Below, piece after piece: positions 6,332 to 15,119 of a stretch of DNA of 36,858 bases (its first letter is position 1; the number at the start of each line of letters is the position of its first letter). The notes under the pieces were generated by a model, which had not been told where the DNA came from, searched no databases, and worked only from the letters and a program-made list of their open reading frames with translations. Where the stretch lies: assembly GCA_022749895.1 (NCBI GenBank), contig JAKIWS010000015.1, forward strand, positions 1 through 36,858, read 5' to 3'. This DNA is from Thermoplasmata archaeon (GTDB lineage: Archaea > Thermoplasmatota > Thermoplasmata > Lutacidiplasmatales > UBA184). Both the position numbers and the translations under genes were made by a program.

Positions 6332-8929
6332 CTAGCGGATCCGCTCGAGCGAGAAGGAACCGATGACGAGACCGCGGGGCGTGGCACGGAACTCGATCCA
6401 TTCGCGGCTCGCCACTTCGCCCAGCCCCTGGACCGTCAAGTACGACCGGCCCCGCTCGTTCTTGCACTCGATCGAGCCGTCGACGCGCGCCTGGAGGGTT
6501 TGGATCTGGGCCTCGCTGATCGCCCCTTTGTCGACGGCGTACACGGCGAGCGCGTCGCGGGCCTTCAGGATCCCGACGAGGTTCTGGACGAAGACGTGCC
6601 CCGCCCGCTCGTCGGCGTGCGCCAAGGTCGCCGAGAGGCCGAGGAACCCGACGCGGAGCATCTTTCCGCCGGCGGCGGCCGCCTTGTTCGTCGACGTCAC
6701 GAGGGCGCTCAGCATGCCGGCGTGGTCGGACGGACCCTTCACGGGCGGCGTCTGACCTTTCCCGGCCGTGGCCGCCGGGTTGGAAGCGTCGATCCAAGTG
6801 ACCTTGCCGTGCTGCTCGAACTCCTTGAACTGGGGCAGGAGGACACCGATCTTCTGCTCGACCTCGGCCGGCGGCTGAGCGGCGGTGACGATGATCACCG
6901 GTTCGCCGCGACGGAGCCCTTCGGCGATGAACGCGTAGAGGAGCGTCTCCTTTTCGGTGAACGGCGGACCCACGACGAGGAGGTGCGTCTTGGGGGCGAA
7001 CCCCCCGAGGAGAAGGTCGTCGAGCCGGGAGGTCCCGGTCGGAAGGCGGTCCGCCTGTCGCGTCACCGGCGGGCGGAGCAGGCTATCGGACCCCGCGCTG
7101 GCCCCGAGCCGAAGACCGGCGGCCATCGTGGGTCCCCCGTCCTCGGCCTTCGGCGCCCCGGAGCCGAGGGGGCGCTGACCCAGAGCGATCTCGCGTTCCC
7201 GCACCTGCCGCTCGAACTTTTCGAGGGTGCTCCGGTCGGCCGCCACCTTCGCCTCCTGCGTCCGAACAGCGGCCTCCTTCTGGCTCGCGGCCATCGAGAG
7301 CCGGCCGATCTCCGCGGTCTTGGCCCTGAGGTCGGCATCGCGGCGCTCCAGTTCCTTCGCCCGCTCTTCGAAACCCCGCATCGCGGTCGAGAACTTCTCC
7401 CGCGTCGCCGTGCCGACCTCGACGCGGTCGCGGAGGTCCGCCTCCTGTCGCTCGAGAGCGATCTGGCGGCCGGTGATCGCTTCTTCGCGTCGAGCGATCT
7501 CCCCGGCGGACCGTTGAGATTCAAGGAGCAGTCGTTCGAGGTCCCGCGACTTGCGGCCGAGCGTGGCATTCTGCTCGTCCAGGACTAGCTTGAGCTTCCC
7601 GAGCTGCGCTTCGCGCTGCTCGATGTCGCGGAGCCGGGCCGCGTCGACGCCCGGACTCGGAGCGTTTCCGACCGCGACCCCGGCGACCGCGCTGCTGCGA
7701 AGCTCGCTCTCCTTCTGGAGCAATTCGCTCGTCTTCTGGTCGAGCTCACCTTGGCGGCCGGTGAGCCGGGCCTCCAGCTCCTTAAGCTGACCCTCGCGCC
7801 CGTCGAGGGTCCCCTGCCGTCCGGCGAGCTTCGCCTCGATCTGAGCGACCGCGGCCTCCTTCGCCGCCGCCCTCTGCTCGCGATCGGTGATCCGCGGAAG
7901 GCGGGTCGCGACCTCTTCCTCGCGTACCTCGATCTCCGCTTTCCGGTTCTCGAGCGTCAGGGCGAGGGCGTTGGTCTCGGCGGTCCGGACCTCGAAGTCG
8001 TGCTCCCGCTGCGCGAGCTCCTGGTCCCGGTGGTCGATCTCCCCTTCGGTCGCGAGGACCCGTTGCCGCTGGTCTTCGAGCGCCTCGGCGGAGCGACGTA
8101 GCGTTGCGTCCGCGGTCTCGACCTCGGCCTGGAGCTTGCCGAGCGCGACCTCCCGGGCCCGCAACGCGGCCTGCTGCTCCTGGATGGACTGAGCCAGCTG
8201 GACGATACGGTTCTGACCCGAACTGATCACCTGCCGCTCCTGCACGTCGGTGCCGGAGGACGTCAGGTGGAGGAACGAGCCGGACATCTGGAACAGCACC
8301 GCGCTCGCGAACAGCGTGACCGCGAGCTCGTTGGCCGCGGTCGTGGCGTTCGCGGGGTAGTAGAGGGCGAAGGCGATCGGTACGGGAAGGAGGGCCGCGA
8401 CGAACGCGCCCGTCTTGTGACGGGTCCAATCGCCCCAGGTCATCGCCAAGGCCGCGAGGGGGAGCGAGATCACCCCGAGCGCGAGGGGATAGAACCACGG
8501 CAACAGCGGGAGGTGGGCCGTTGGCCCGAAGTGGAAGATGACCGCGAAGTACAGGAAGGCCGCCACGAGGCTCGTCCCCACGGAAGCGATCGTGAGTGTG
8601 AAGTGGAGCTCCCACGGCCAAAGTTGGAACGCGTCCCATTTCGATCGTAATCCGAAGAACGAAAGGTAGACGCCGGCAACGACCGGCGGCAGGAGGAACC
8701 AGCGGCTGCCGAGGAACGGAGTCGACGCGAGGAAGTCGGTCGGCAGGAGAAGTTCGAGGAATCCGTCGAGGAGGAGGGCGGCCGCGACGATGACGGTGTA
8801 GTAGTGGGCCGTTCGTCCGATCTGGAGTTGAAGGAGCGCATCCTCCTTCGCCTGTTCGAGGTCCGCCGTCGTGGGTGTCGCCGAACGAGAGCCACCAGTG
8901 CGCGTGGGCAAAGCGACGTTGCGATTCAC
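6332..8929 (-). CDS. membrane-anchored coiled-coil protein with C-terminal KaiC/RecA-like domain
   Basis: 865 aa. About 6 N-terminal TM helices, about 350 aa of Glu/Arg/Ala/Gln-rich coiled coil, then TGTSRLDDLLLGGFAPKTHLLVVGPPFTEKETLLYAFIAEGLRRGEPVIIVTAAQPPAEV..., which is KaiC-like but with a degenerate Walker A. Confidence 0.75.
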   Translation of the reverse strand: MNRNVALPTRTGGSRSATPTTADLEQAKEDALLQLQIGRTAHYYTVIVAAALLLDGFLELLLPTDFLASTPFLGSRWFLLPPVVAGVYLSFFGLRSKWDAFQLWPWELHFTLTIASVGTSLVAAFLYFAVIFHFGPTAHLPLLPWFYPLALGVISLPLAALAMTWGDWTRHKTGAFVAALLPVPIAFALYYPANATTAANELAVTLFASAVLFQMSGSFLHLTSSGTDVQERQVISSGQNRIVQLAQSIQEQQAALRAREVALGKLQAEVETADATLRRSAEALEDQRQRVLATEGEIDHRDQELAQREHDFEVRTAETNALALTLENRKAEIEVREEEVATRLPRITDREQRAAAKEAAVAQIEAKLAGRQGTLDGREGQLKELEARLTGRQGELDQKTSELLQKESELRSSAVAGVAVGNAPSPGVDAARLRDIEQREAQLGKLKLVLDEQNATLGRKSRDLERLLLESQRSAGEIARREEAITGRQIALERQEADLRDRVEVGTATREKFSTAMRGFEERAKELERRDADLRAKTAEIGRLSMAASQKEAAVRTQEAKVAADRSTLEKFERQVREREIALGQRPLGSGAPKAEDGGPTMAAGLRLGASAGSDSLLRPPVTRQADRLPTGTSRLDDLLLGGFAPKTHLLVVGPPFTEKETLLYAFIAEGLRRGEPVIIVTAAQPPAEVEQKIGVLLPQFKEFEQHGKVTWIDASNPAATAGKGQTPPVKGPSDHAGMLSALVTSTNKAAAAGGKMLRVGFLGLSATLAHADERAGHVFVQNLVGILKARDALAVYAVDKGAISEAQIQTLQARVDGSIECKNERGRSYLTVQGLGEVASREWIEFRATPRGLVIGSFSLERIR

Positions 8930-8993
8930 GGTCCCCCCGACCGAGGTGCCACGGGATCGTCCCGAGCGAACAAAATAGGCGAGCGTCTGCTAC

Positions 8994-9992
8994 TTAGTTC
9001 TTCGCCGACGTCCGGTCGGCGGCCGACGTAGGGGTCGGTGCGCGGCGTGCAGCAACGAGGATCGCGGCGGCGTTCGTCCAGCGCTCCGGCCGGGCCCCAA
9101 GACGCTCCTCGACCTCCAGGAGGTGGCGCCAGGCGATCGGGTCCCCCCGGACGGAGGCGACCCGGTCGGGCTCCTGCCCGATCGCGGGCGCCACCGCCAC
9201 GGTCTCCTCGATCTCCAAGCCGGCCTCAACAAGCCAACGCACGGCCGTGGGTGCGTCGACCGGGCGAAACGCCGAGTTCCTCCCCCGCGAACTCGCGGCG
9301 AGTTGGAACCCTTCTCGAGCGATCCGATTCGTGCTCCAGGTCACCGGTGAGCGCAGCAACCGGCTCACGGCTCCGGGGGGCAGACGCGCCAGGTACCGGG
9401 ACCGTTCTCCAGGCCCGGGAGCGATCTCGATCAGCAGATGGCCGGCGAGGGCGACCTGCGCGGCGGCCGAACGAACGATCGCTTCCGCGTCCGACGAGCC
9501 GAACCCGATGACATTGCCCAACACGACGACCGAGTTGAATCGGAGCTCTCGGAAGGGGGGATGGAGCCCGTCGCCGAGCACCGGATGCAGGCGGGCGGCG
9601 AGCTCCGGGATGCGGCGCAAGTGTCGTCGCGCCTCGGCGAGCATGCGTTGGGAGAGGTCGAGCAAGACGACCGCGCCGCCGACGCGTCCGAGCGCGGGCG
9701 AGAACCGGCCCGGACCCGGGCCGATCTCCAATTGGAACGGCCCGGGCTGAAGATGGCGACCGAGGAATCGTTGGCGAAGAACCCGGTACAGATCCCGCGT
9801 GGGCGTTCCCTCGTAGCGAGCCCATTCTCGCTGAACTCGGTACTCGTCCAGTTGCCGGAATCGTTCCCTGGACGTTCGGGCACCCGCGACGGGCTCCGCC
9901 CTCCTGTCGGTGGCGTCGGGGCGGGGCCGGGGATCACGGGCGCGGCGACGGTGCTCGGCCGGTGCCCCCCTTGCGGCGACGACGCCCCCCAT
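8994..9992 (-). CDS. class I SAM-dependent methyltransferase
   Basis: LEIGPGPGRFSPALGRVGGAVVLLDLSQRMLAEARRHL (motif I/II), FNSVVVLGNVIGF. The track start (10034) lies upstream of the TATA box; ATG at 9992 is more plausible. Confidence 0.8.
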   Translation of the reverse strand: MGGVVAARGAPAEHRRRARDPRPRPDATDRRAEPVAGARTSRERFRQLDEYRVQREWARYEGTPTRDLYRVLRQRFLGRHLQPGPFQLEIGPGPGRFSPALGRVGGAVVLLDLSQRMLAEARRHLRRIPELAARLHPVLGDGLHPPFRELRFNSVVVLGNVIGFGSSDAEAIVRSAAAQVALAGHLLIEIAPGPGERSRYLARLPPGAVSRLLRSPVTWSTNRIAREGFQLAASSRGRNSAFRPVDAPTAVRWLVEAGLEIEETVAVAPAIGQEPDRVASVRGDPIAWRHLLEVEERLGARPERWTNAAAILVAARRAPTPTSAADRTSAKN

Positions 9993-10019
9993 CACGGCTT
10001 CTCGGCGTCCTCCCCCCGG

Positions 10020-10030
10020 TTTATATATAT
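10020..10030. promoter_or_regulatory. near-symmetrical TATA box (tttatatatat) shared by divergent genes
   Basis: Located about 30 bp before the + strand ATG at 10055 and about 33 bp before the - strand ATG at 9992. Confidence 0.65.
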
Positions 10031-10054
10031 GCACGAGGACGCTGGACCGTCTCC

Positions 10055-10198
10055 ATGCCGTACTACGAATGTCCCAAGTGCGGGGGCGGCTACGTGATCG
10101 ATGTCCTACCCAGCGCCCGACCGGTCTGCGACCGCGACGGGGCGCGCCTCAAGCGGACGAGCGACGCCTCGTACGAGAAGAACGCGCGCCAAGATTGA
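10055..10198 (+). CDS. 47-aa zinc-ribbon-like small protein
   Basis: MPYYECPKCGGGYVIDVLPSARPVCDRDGARLKRTSDASYEKNARQD; CPKC knuckle; canonical TATA about 30 bp upstream suggests a leaderless mRNA. The track ORF starts upstream of the TATA. Confidence 0.7.
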   Translation: MPYYECPKCGGGYVIDVLPSARPVCDRDGARLKRTSDASYEKNARQD

Positions 10199-10261
10199 GG
10201 CGCGCGTGTTGACCCGAGCGGAGCGACCCGTCGTTCGCGCCGGAACCGGGGTCCACCCGCC

Positions 10262-10915
10262 GTGACGTCCCTAGGCCCGATGGTGCCCCGGGCCGCTCGG
10301 TTCGGGGGGTTCGCGCTCCTGATCGGATCGCTCCAGTTCGTGCTCGCCATGGTCGTCGTGCAGGCGATGTATCCGGGCTACACCGATTTTGGCAATTACG
10401 TGAGCGACCTCGGAGGGTCGCACTCGCCCTGGGCGTGGCTGTTCGACGACTCGATCCGGGTGCTGGGAATCCTCGGAGTGGTCGGCGCGATCCTGATCCG
10501 GTCGGCGATCCCGACCCGGACCTCGGGCCGGGTCGGTCTCGGATTCCTGATGGTCGCCTCGATCGGCGCCTTCCTCGTGGGAACGTACCCCGAAGGTTCC
10601 CCGCAGCTGGGATCGAATATCCACGGCCTCGTCTCGGCCGTCACGTTCATCGCGTCGGCGATCGCGCTGCTCGCCCTCGGACCCGCGATGCTGCGGGATA
10701 CGCGGTGGGAGGGGTTCCGAGGGTACACGTTCCTTTCGGGGGTCGTAACGTTGATCGCGTTGCTGCTCTTCCTCGCGGGGATCTATCCGGGGCTCGGTCC
10801 AGGAGGGATGGAGCGCGTCATCATCGCCCCGATCCTCCTCTGGGCCATCGTCGCGGGGACGCACCTCCTGCGCCTTCATCCGTATTCCGGCGTCCGACTG
10901 GCTTCCCCGGCCTAG
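10262..10915 (+). CDS. DUF998-like integral membrane protein
   Basis: YPGYTDFGNYVSDLGGSHSPWAWLFDDSIRVLG, VGTYPEGSPQLGSNIHGLVSAVTFIASAIALLALGP, about 6 TM helices. Confidence 0.7.
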   Translation: MTSLGPMVPRAARFGGFALLIGSLQFVLAMVVVQAMYPGYTDFGNYVSDLGGSHSPWAWLFDDSIRVLGILGVVGAILIRSAIPTRTSGRVGLGFLMVASIGAFLVGTYPEGSPQLGSNIHGLVSAVTFIASAIALLALGPAMLRDTRWEGFRGYTFLSGVVTLIALLLFLAGIYPGLGPGGMERVIIAPILLWAIVAGTHLLRLHPYSGVRLASPA

Positions 10916-10919
10916 ACAT

Positions 10920-10936
10920 CGCCGGTCGCACCGGCG
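10920..10936. terminator. perfect 7-bp inverted repeat with 3-nt loop just after a stop codon
   Basis: cgccggt-cgc-accggcg, 5 bp past the stop of 10262..10915. No T-tract, so could be an mRNA 3' end or processing hairpin. Confidence 0.35.
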
Positions 10937-11038
10937 TCACGAATCACTCGACCGGTCATCGGACCCCCCACCTCGAGAGAACGCCAAGCCCTCGGGGATA
11001 AACCTCTTAACCGACTTCCGCGCCAACCAAGCTGCCGC

Positions 11039-12085
11039 ATGGAAATCTACCGGGGACGAGCTCCGCTCCGCGTGAGCTTCGCAGGCGGCGGCACCGACGT
11101 CTCGCCGTACCCCGAAGAGAAGGGGGGCGCCGTACTCAACTGCACCATCGACAAGTACGCCTACGCGACGCTCAAGGTCGACCGCAACGGTCGGGGGGCG
11201 ACCTCCGTTCACTCGCTCGACTACAATCTACAAGTTCACTACGACAAGCCGGACGACCTCGTGTACAACGGGGAACTCGACCTCGTCAAGGCGGCCTTGC
11301 GCGTGATGTACCCGACCGGGGAAGACGGGCGACCCCGGGATTCGCTCGAGCTGTTCCTCCACTCGGACGCTCCCCCGGGGACGGGACTCGGAAGCTCATC
11401 CACGATGTCGGTCGCGCTCGTGGGGGCCTTCCAGCGCTATCTCCGCGAAACCTGGACGCCGTACGAGATGGCGGAGTTGGCCTACCGGATCGAACGGGAG
11501 GAGCTGGGGATCAAGGGCGGCCGTCAGGACCAGTATGCCGCGGTCTTCGGGGGATTCAATTTCATCGAGTTCAACGGGCGGCGGACGATCGTGAACCCCC
11601 TCAAGATCGGGTCCGACGTCCTCAACGAGCTCGCGTACCGCCTCCTGCTGTGCTACACCGGAACGAGCCACTACTCGAACGACCTGATCGAGCGGCAGCA
11701 GAAGAGCTACGCCGACCGCGAGGTGAACACCGTCGCCGCGCTCGATGCGACGAAACAACTCGCCGTGGACATGAAGAACGAGCTCCTGCGGGGCAACGTG
11801 GACGAGATGGGCCGACTGCTCGACCAGGGCTGGCAGCTGAAAAAGCAGTTCACGACCGGCATCTCGAACCCCCAGATCGACGCGTTCTACGACAAGGCCC
11901 GCGCCGCCGGGGCCTTGGGCGGGAAATTGGTCGGAGCCGGCGGCGGGGGCTATCTCCTCTTGTTCTGCGATTTCGAGCGACGCGCGAACGTCGCCCGCGC
12001 GGTCAATGACTCGGGCGGCGAGGTCGTTGACTTTACGCTCGTGATGGACGGGGTCCAGGCCTGGCCCGTGCGGTCGAGTTCGTAG
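11039..12085 (+). CDS. GHMP-family sugar kinase, HddA-like (heptose-7-phosphate kinase type)
   Basis: RAPLRVSFAGGGTDVSPYPEEKGGAVLNCTIDKYAYATL, PPGTGLGSSSTMSVALVGAF, KLVGAGGGGYLLLFC. TATA-like ataaacctctt about 35-40 bp upstream. Confidence 0.88.
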   Translation: MEIYRGRAPLRVSFAGGGTDVSPYPEEKGGAVLNCTIDKYAYATLKVDRNGRGATSVHSLDYNLQVHYDKPDDLVYNGELDLVKAALRVMYPTGEDGRPRDSLELFLHSDAPPGTGLGSSSTMSVALVGAFQRYLRETWTPYEMAELAYRIEREELGIKGGRQDQYAAVFGGFNFIEFNGRRTIVNPLKIGSDVLNELAYRLLLCYTGTSHYSNDLIERQQKSYADREVNTVAALDATKQLAVDMKNELLRGNVDEMGRLLDQGWQLKKQFTTGISNPQIDAFYDKARAAGALGGKLVGAGGGGYLLLFCDFERRANVARAVNDSGGEVVDFTLVMDGVQAWPVRSSS

Positions 12086-12185
12086 TCCGCCTCGCCATGA
12101 TGGTCCGCGCCCCCCGACGGTCCATGCGCATCCGTACACGTTCTTATAGGCCCGTACCTGACGGTCGCGCAACTGTGATTCCCGC

Positions 12186-13808
12186 ATGACGGACGGGGTC
12201 GACGACAACGAGGCGCGCACGCTCCGCGCCGTCGGAAAAGGCGCCTCGGTGATGGTGGTCACCACCATCCTGCTGTTCGTCTTCGCCTTCGTCGGCCGCG
12301 TCGCCGTCGCTCGAATCTTCGGTGCGGCGGTCTGGGGGAACTTCAGCATCGGCCTCGCGCTCACACAGGCGATCGCGCTCGTCGCGATGCTGGGCCTCAA
12401 CCAAGCGACGGCGCAGATGCTGGCGTCGCACCGCGACCCGGCGACGCGCTGGGGCATCATCCGGACCTCCCTCTTCTGGACCAGCTTGGGCTCCGTCGTC
12501 GCCTCGGTGGCCGTGTTCTTCTCGGCGAGCGAGCTCTCCTCATTCTTCCACACCACGAACCACCCGCAGCTCACGCTGATCTTCCAGATGTTCTCGGTGA
12601 CGATCGGCTTCACCCTGATGTCGCTCTACCTGGCGGCAATCTTCCAGGGTTTCGAGAACATCGTCCCCAACGCCTGGTTCAATCAGGTCGTAAATCCCGG
12701 CCTGTTCGTCGTCTTCCTCTTTCTGTTCCTCGTGCTCAACCTCTCGTTCTTTGGGTCGATCCTCGCCTACACCGTCGCGAACGGGGTCGCCTTCGGCGCA
12801 CTGGCGGTCTACACCGTCCGCCGTCTTCCCCGGGTGCTGCCCCCCGCCTCGTCGGTGCGGCGCGTCAAGGCGCCCCACAACCTTTGGGGCCTCGCGGTTT
12901 CGCTCTGGGGGGTTACCGCCCTCGCCTTCGTCACCACTTACGTCGACACGATCATCCTCGGGCTCTACAAGCCCTCCGAAGTGGTCGGGTGGTACTCGTC
13001 GGCGACGACGCTCGCCCGCCTTCTCATCATCGGAAGCGGGGCGCTGACCTACATCTACCTCCCCGTCGCAGCACGCCTCGCCCGCGAGGGGGACTACGCC
13101 ACGTTGCGAAGTTCGTACGTGACGACCACGCGGTGGACGCTCGTCTTCACCGTGCCGCTGTTCCTTTTGTTCGCCTTCCTTCCGGATCAGTCGATGGGAG
13201 CGGTGTTCGGAAGCTCGTTCGTCCCGGGAGCCGCCGCGCTCGCGATCCTCACGTGGGGGTCGATCATCTCCGTGATGTTCGGACCGGTCAACGCCACGCA
13301 GGCGGGACTCGGGAAAGGTCGGATCCTCCTCGTTGCCGCCGCCGTGGCCGCGAGCTCCAACATCGCCCTGAGCTTCGCTCTGATCCCGACCTACGGGATC
13401 CTCGGGGCGGCCATCGCCTGGACCGTCGCCCGCGTCGTCTATCCCGGAGTGGGGCTGCTCGCCCTGATCCGGGAGGACCACATCTCCCCGTTCCAGCGCT
13501 CGCTGCTGCTCCCGATGGGGGTCGCCCTGGGGATCGGGCTACCGCTGTTCATCGGTGTCGACCTTTTGGAGCCGCACTATTGGATCGTATTCCCGATGTA
13601 TTTCGTCGGGGCGATCGTCTTCGTGTTCGCCCTCTTTGCGACCCGAAGCCTCCATTCCGGGGACCTGCTCGTGGCGCGGCACCTCGAGCGCCTGGTGGGA
13701 CGGCCGATGCCGAAGCTCTGGACGTTCCTGGAGCGGTTCGTAGAGACCAAGCCCGCCGCGGCCGTCGCGAGCACGGCCACGTGGCCGGGTCCCCGCACCG
13801 AACGTTGA
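12186..13808 (+). CDS. polysaccharide/oligosaccharide flippase (Wzx/MATE-like)
   Basis: 12-14 predicted TM helices, FVGRVAVARIFGAAVWGNFSIGLALTQAIALVAMLGL; TATA-like cttatagg near 12143. Stop overlaps the start of the next gene. Confidence 0.85.
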   Translation: MTDGVDDNEARTLRAVGKGASVMVVTTILLFVFAFVGRVAVARIFGAAVWGNFSIGLALTQAIALVAMLGLNQATAQMLASHRDPATRWGIIRTSLFWTSLGSVVASVAVFFSASELSSFFHTTNHPQLTLIFQMFSVTIGFTLMSLYLAAIFQGFENIVPNAWFNQVVNPGLFVVFLFLFLVLNLSFFGSILAYTVANGVAFGALAVYTVRRLPRVLPPASSVRRVKAPHNLWGLAVSLWGVTALAFVTTYVDTIILGLYKPSEVVGWYSSATTLARLLIIGSGALTYIYLPVAARLAREGDYATLRSSYVTTTRWTLVFTVPLFLLFAFLPDQSMGAVFGSSFVPGAAALAILTWGSIISVMFGPVNATQAGLGKGRILLVAAAVAASSNIALSFALIPTYGILGAAIAWTVARVVYPGVGLLALIREDHISPFQRSLLLPMGVALGIGLPLFIGVDLLEPHYWIVFPMYFVGAIVFVFALFATRSLHSGDLLVARHLERLVGRPMPKLWTFLERFVETKPAAAVASTATWPGPRTER

Positions 13809-15001
13809 TGAAACCGATCGTCGTGTTCGTCCCGCTGCCGCCCTCGTACCGGGGCGGAACGGAGGAGTACGCCTACCGGGTGGCGGCGAGGGTCGCCACC
13901 GTGTGGCCGGTGCGCGTGGTCACGACGTCGGTACGGTGGTCACCCGGGTCGAGCGTGGTCCCAACGGGCCAGGCCGCCGTCGAGCGCGTGCCGGCGCGCG
14001 AGATCTTCCAGCGGCCCCTCGTCACGACTCGATCGGCGAAGCGGCGACTCCGCGAACTCGCCCGGAGCGCCAGCCTGGTCCATGTGCACATGCCGTTCCC
14101 TTTGGTCGAGAGGTGGGTCGCGCAATGGGCGCACGAAGCTGGGATCCCTCTGGTCCTGACCTACCACATGGACGCGGACTTCGCGGGGGCGAGCGGCCGA
14201 CGGTCGGGGGACATCGTCACGGCGGCGTATCGAGCGTGGTCCGCCCGGCCCGCACTGCGCCGAGCCGCGGCGATCGTCTCGAACAGCCGCGGTTATGCGG
14301 AAACCTCTCCGGTACTGCGCGAGTACCTCGGGAAGGTTCACACGATCGCCAAGGGGATCGACCCCCAACGCTTCGGTTTGAGCGATCGACCCTCGGCCCC
14401 CCCGGCCGCTCCGAATGTCCCGTTGGACCGGGAGGGATCTGCGGGGAAGCGCGTCCTGTTCGTGGGTCGCTTCGTCCCGTACAAGGGGATCCCGGTCCTG
14501 CTCGAGGCCGTCGACCACTTGCGAAACCAAGGAACGGGGGTGCAGCTCTTGCTGGCCGGCCGGGGACCCGAGGAGTCACGACTCCGGGAACTAGTCGCGA
14601 GACTGGGGCTCGGCGACGTCGTTCGCTTCCTCGGGTTCGTTCCCGACGGGGAGCTCGCCGCCCTCTACCGGGGGGCGGACGTGGTGGTTTGCGCGTCGGC
14701 CGGTCGGCTCGAAAGCACTCCGACGACCCTCGAGGAGGCGGCAGCGCTCGGGGTACCGATCGTCGGATCGTCGCTCCCGGGCGCCGACGAATCGCTGCCG
14801 AACGACGGAGTCCACGGCCGACTGGTGCCGCCGGGGGACCCCGACGCTCTCGCCCGGGCGATCGGGGAATTGCTCCTAGCCCAGCGGCCGCCCGCGCGTT
14901 CGAGCCCGAGGACTTGGCAGGACACCGGGGAGGCCTACATCGAGCTTTTCCGGGGTCTGCTCCCGCCGGGGCGCCTGGCCGAACGGATGGAGCCGACGTA
15001 A
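13808..15001 (+). CDS. glycosyltransferase family 4 (GT4)
   Basis: ATG overlaps the TGA of the flippase (TGATG at 13806-13810). MKPIVVFVPLPPSYRGGTEEYAYRVA..., KRVLFVGRFVPYKGIPVLLEAV, CASAGRLESTPTTLEEAAALGVPIVGSSLPGADE. Confidence 0.88.
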   Translation: MKPIVVFVPLPPSYRGGTEEYAYRVAARVATVWPVRVVTTSVRWSPGSSVVPTGQAAVERVPAREIFQRPLVTTRSAKRRLRELARSASLVHVHMPFPLVERWVAQWAHEAGIPLVLTYHMDADFAGASGRRSGDIVTAAYRAWSARPALRRAAAIVSNSRGYAETSPVLREYLGKVHTIAKGIDPQRFGLSDRPSAPPAAPNVPLDREGSAGKRVLFVGRFVPYKGIPVLLEAVDHLRNQGTGVQLLLAGRGPEESRLRELVARLGLGDVVRFLGFVPDGELAALYRGADVVVCASAGRLESTPTTLEEAAALGVPIVGSSLPGADESLPNDGVHGRLVPPGDPDALARAIGELLLAQRPPARSSPRTWQDTGEAYIELFRGLLPPGRLAERMEPT

Positions 15002-15090
15002 CGGTCCTCCGGCCTCCCCATCGGCCCGATCGGCGCGGTGAAACGGGAGCGGTGGTCCAGGGGAGCGAAGGTTTCATTACCTCGACCTTC

Positions 15091-15106
15091 TGCGTACGCA
15101 TACGCA
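15091..15106. promoter_or_regulatory. inverted repeat tgcgta-cgca-tacgca upstream of cysC
   Basis: Perfect 6-bp arms, 4-bp spacer, ending 14 bp before the cysC ATG. Candidate operator or hairpin. Confidence 0.4.
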
Positions 15107-15119
15107 CAGGGTTTGATCG

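Noticed and set aside
5846-7588. 580-aa + strand ORF (and similar long ORFs at 25172..27070 +, 18959..20770 -, 3326..4633 +, 11396..12613 -)
   Set aside because: Antisense or out-of-frame shadows of well-supported genes. Low-complexity R/G/P/A-rich composition typical of spurious ORFs in high-GC DNA, with no family motifs.
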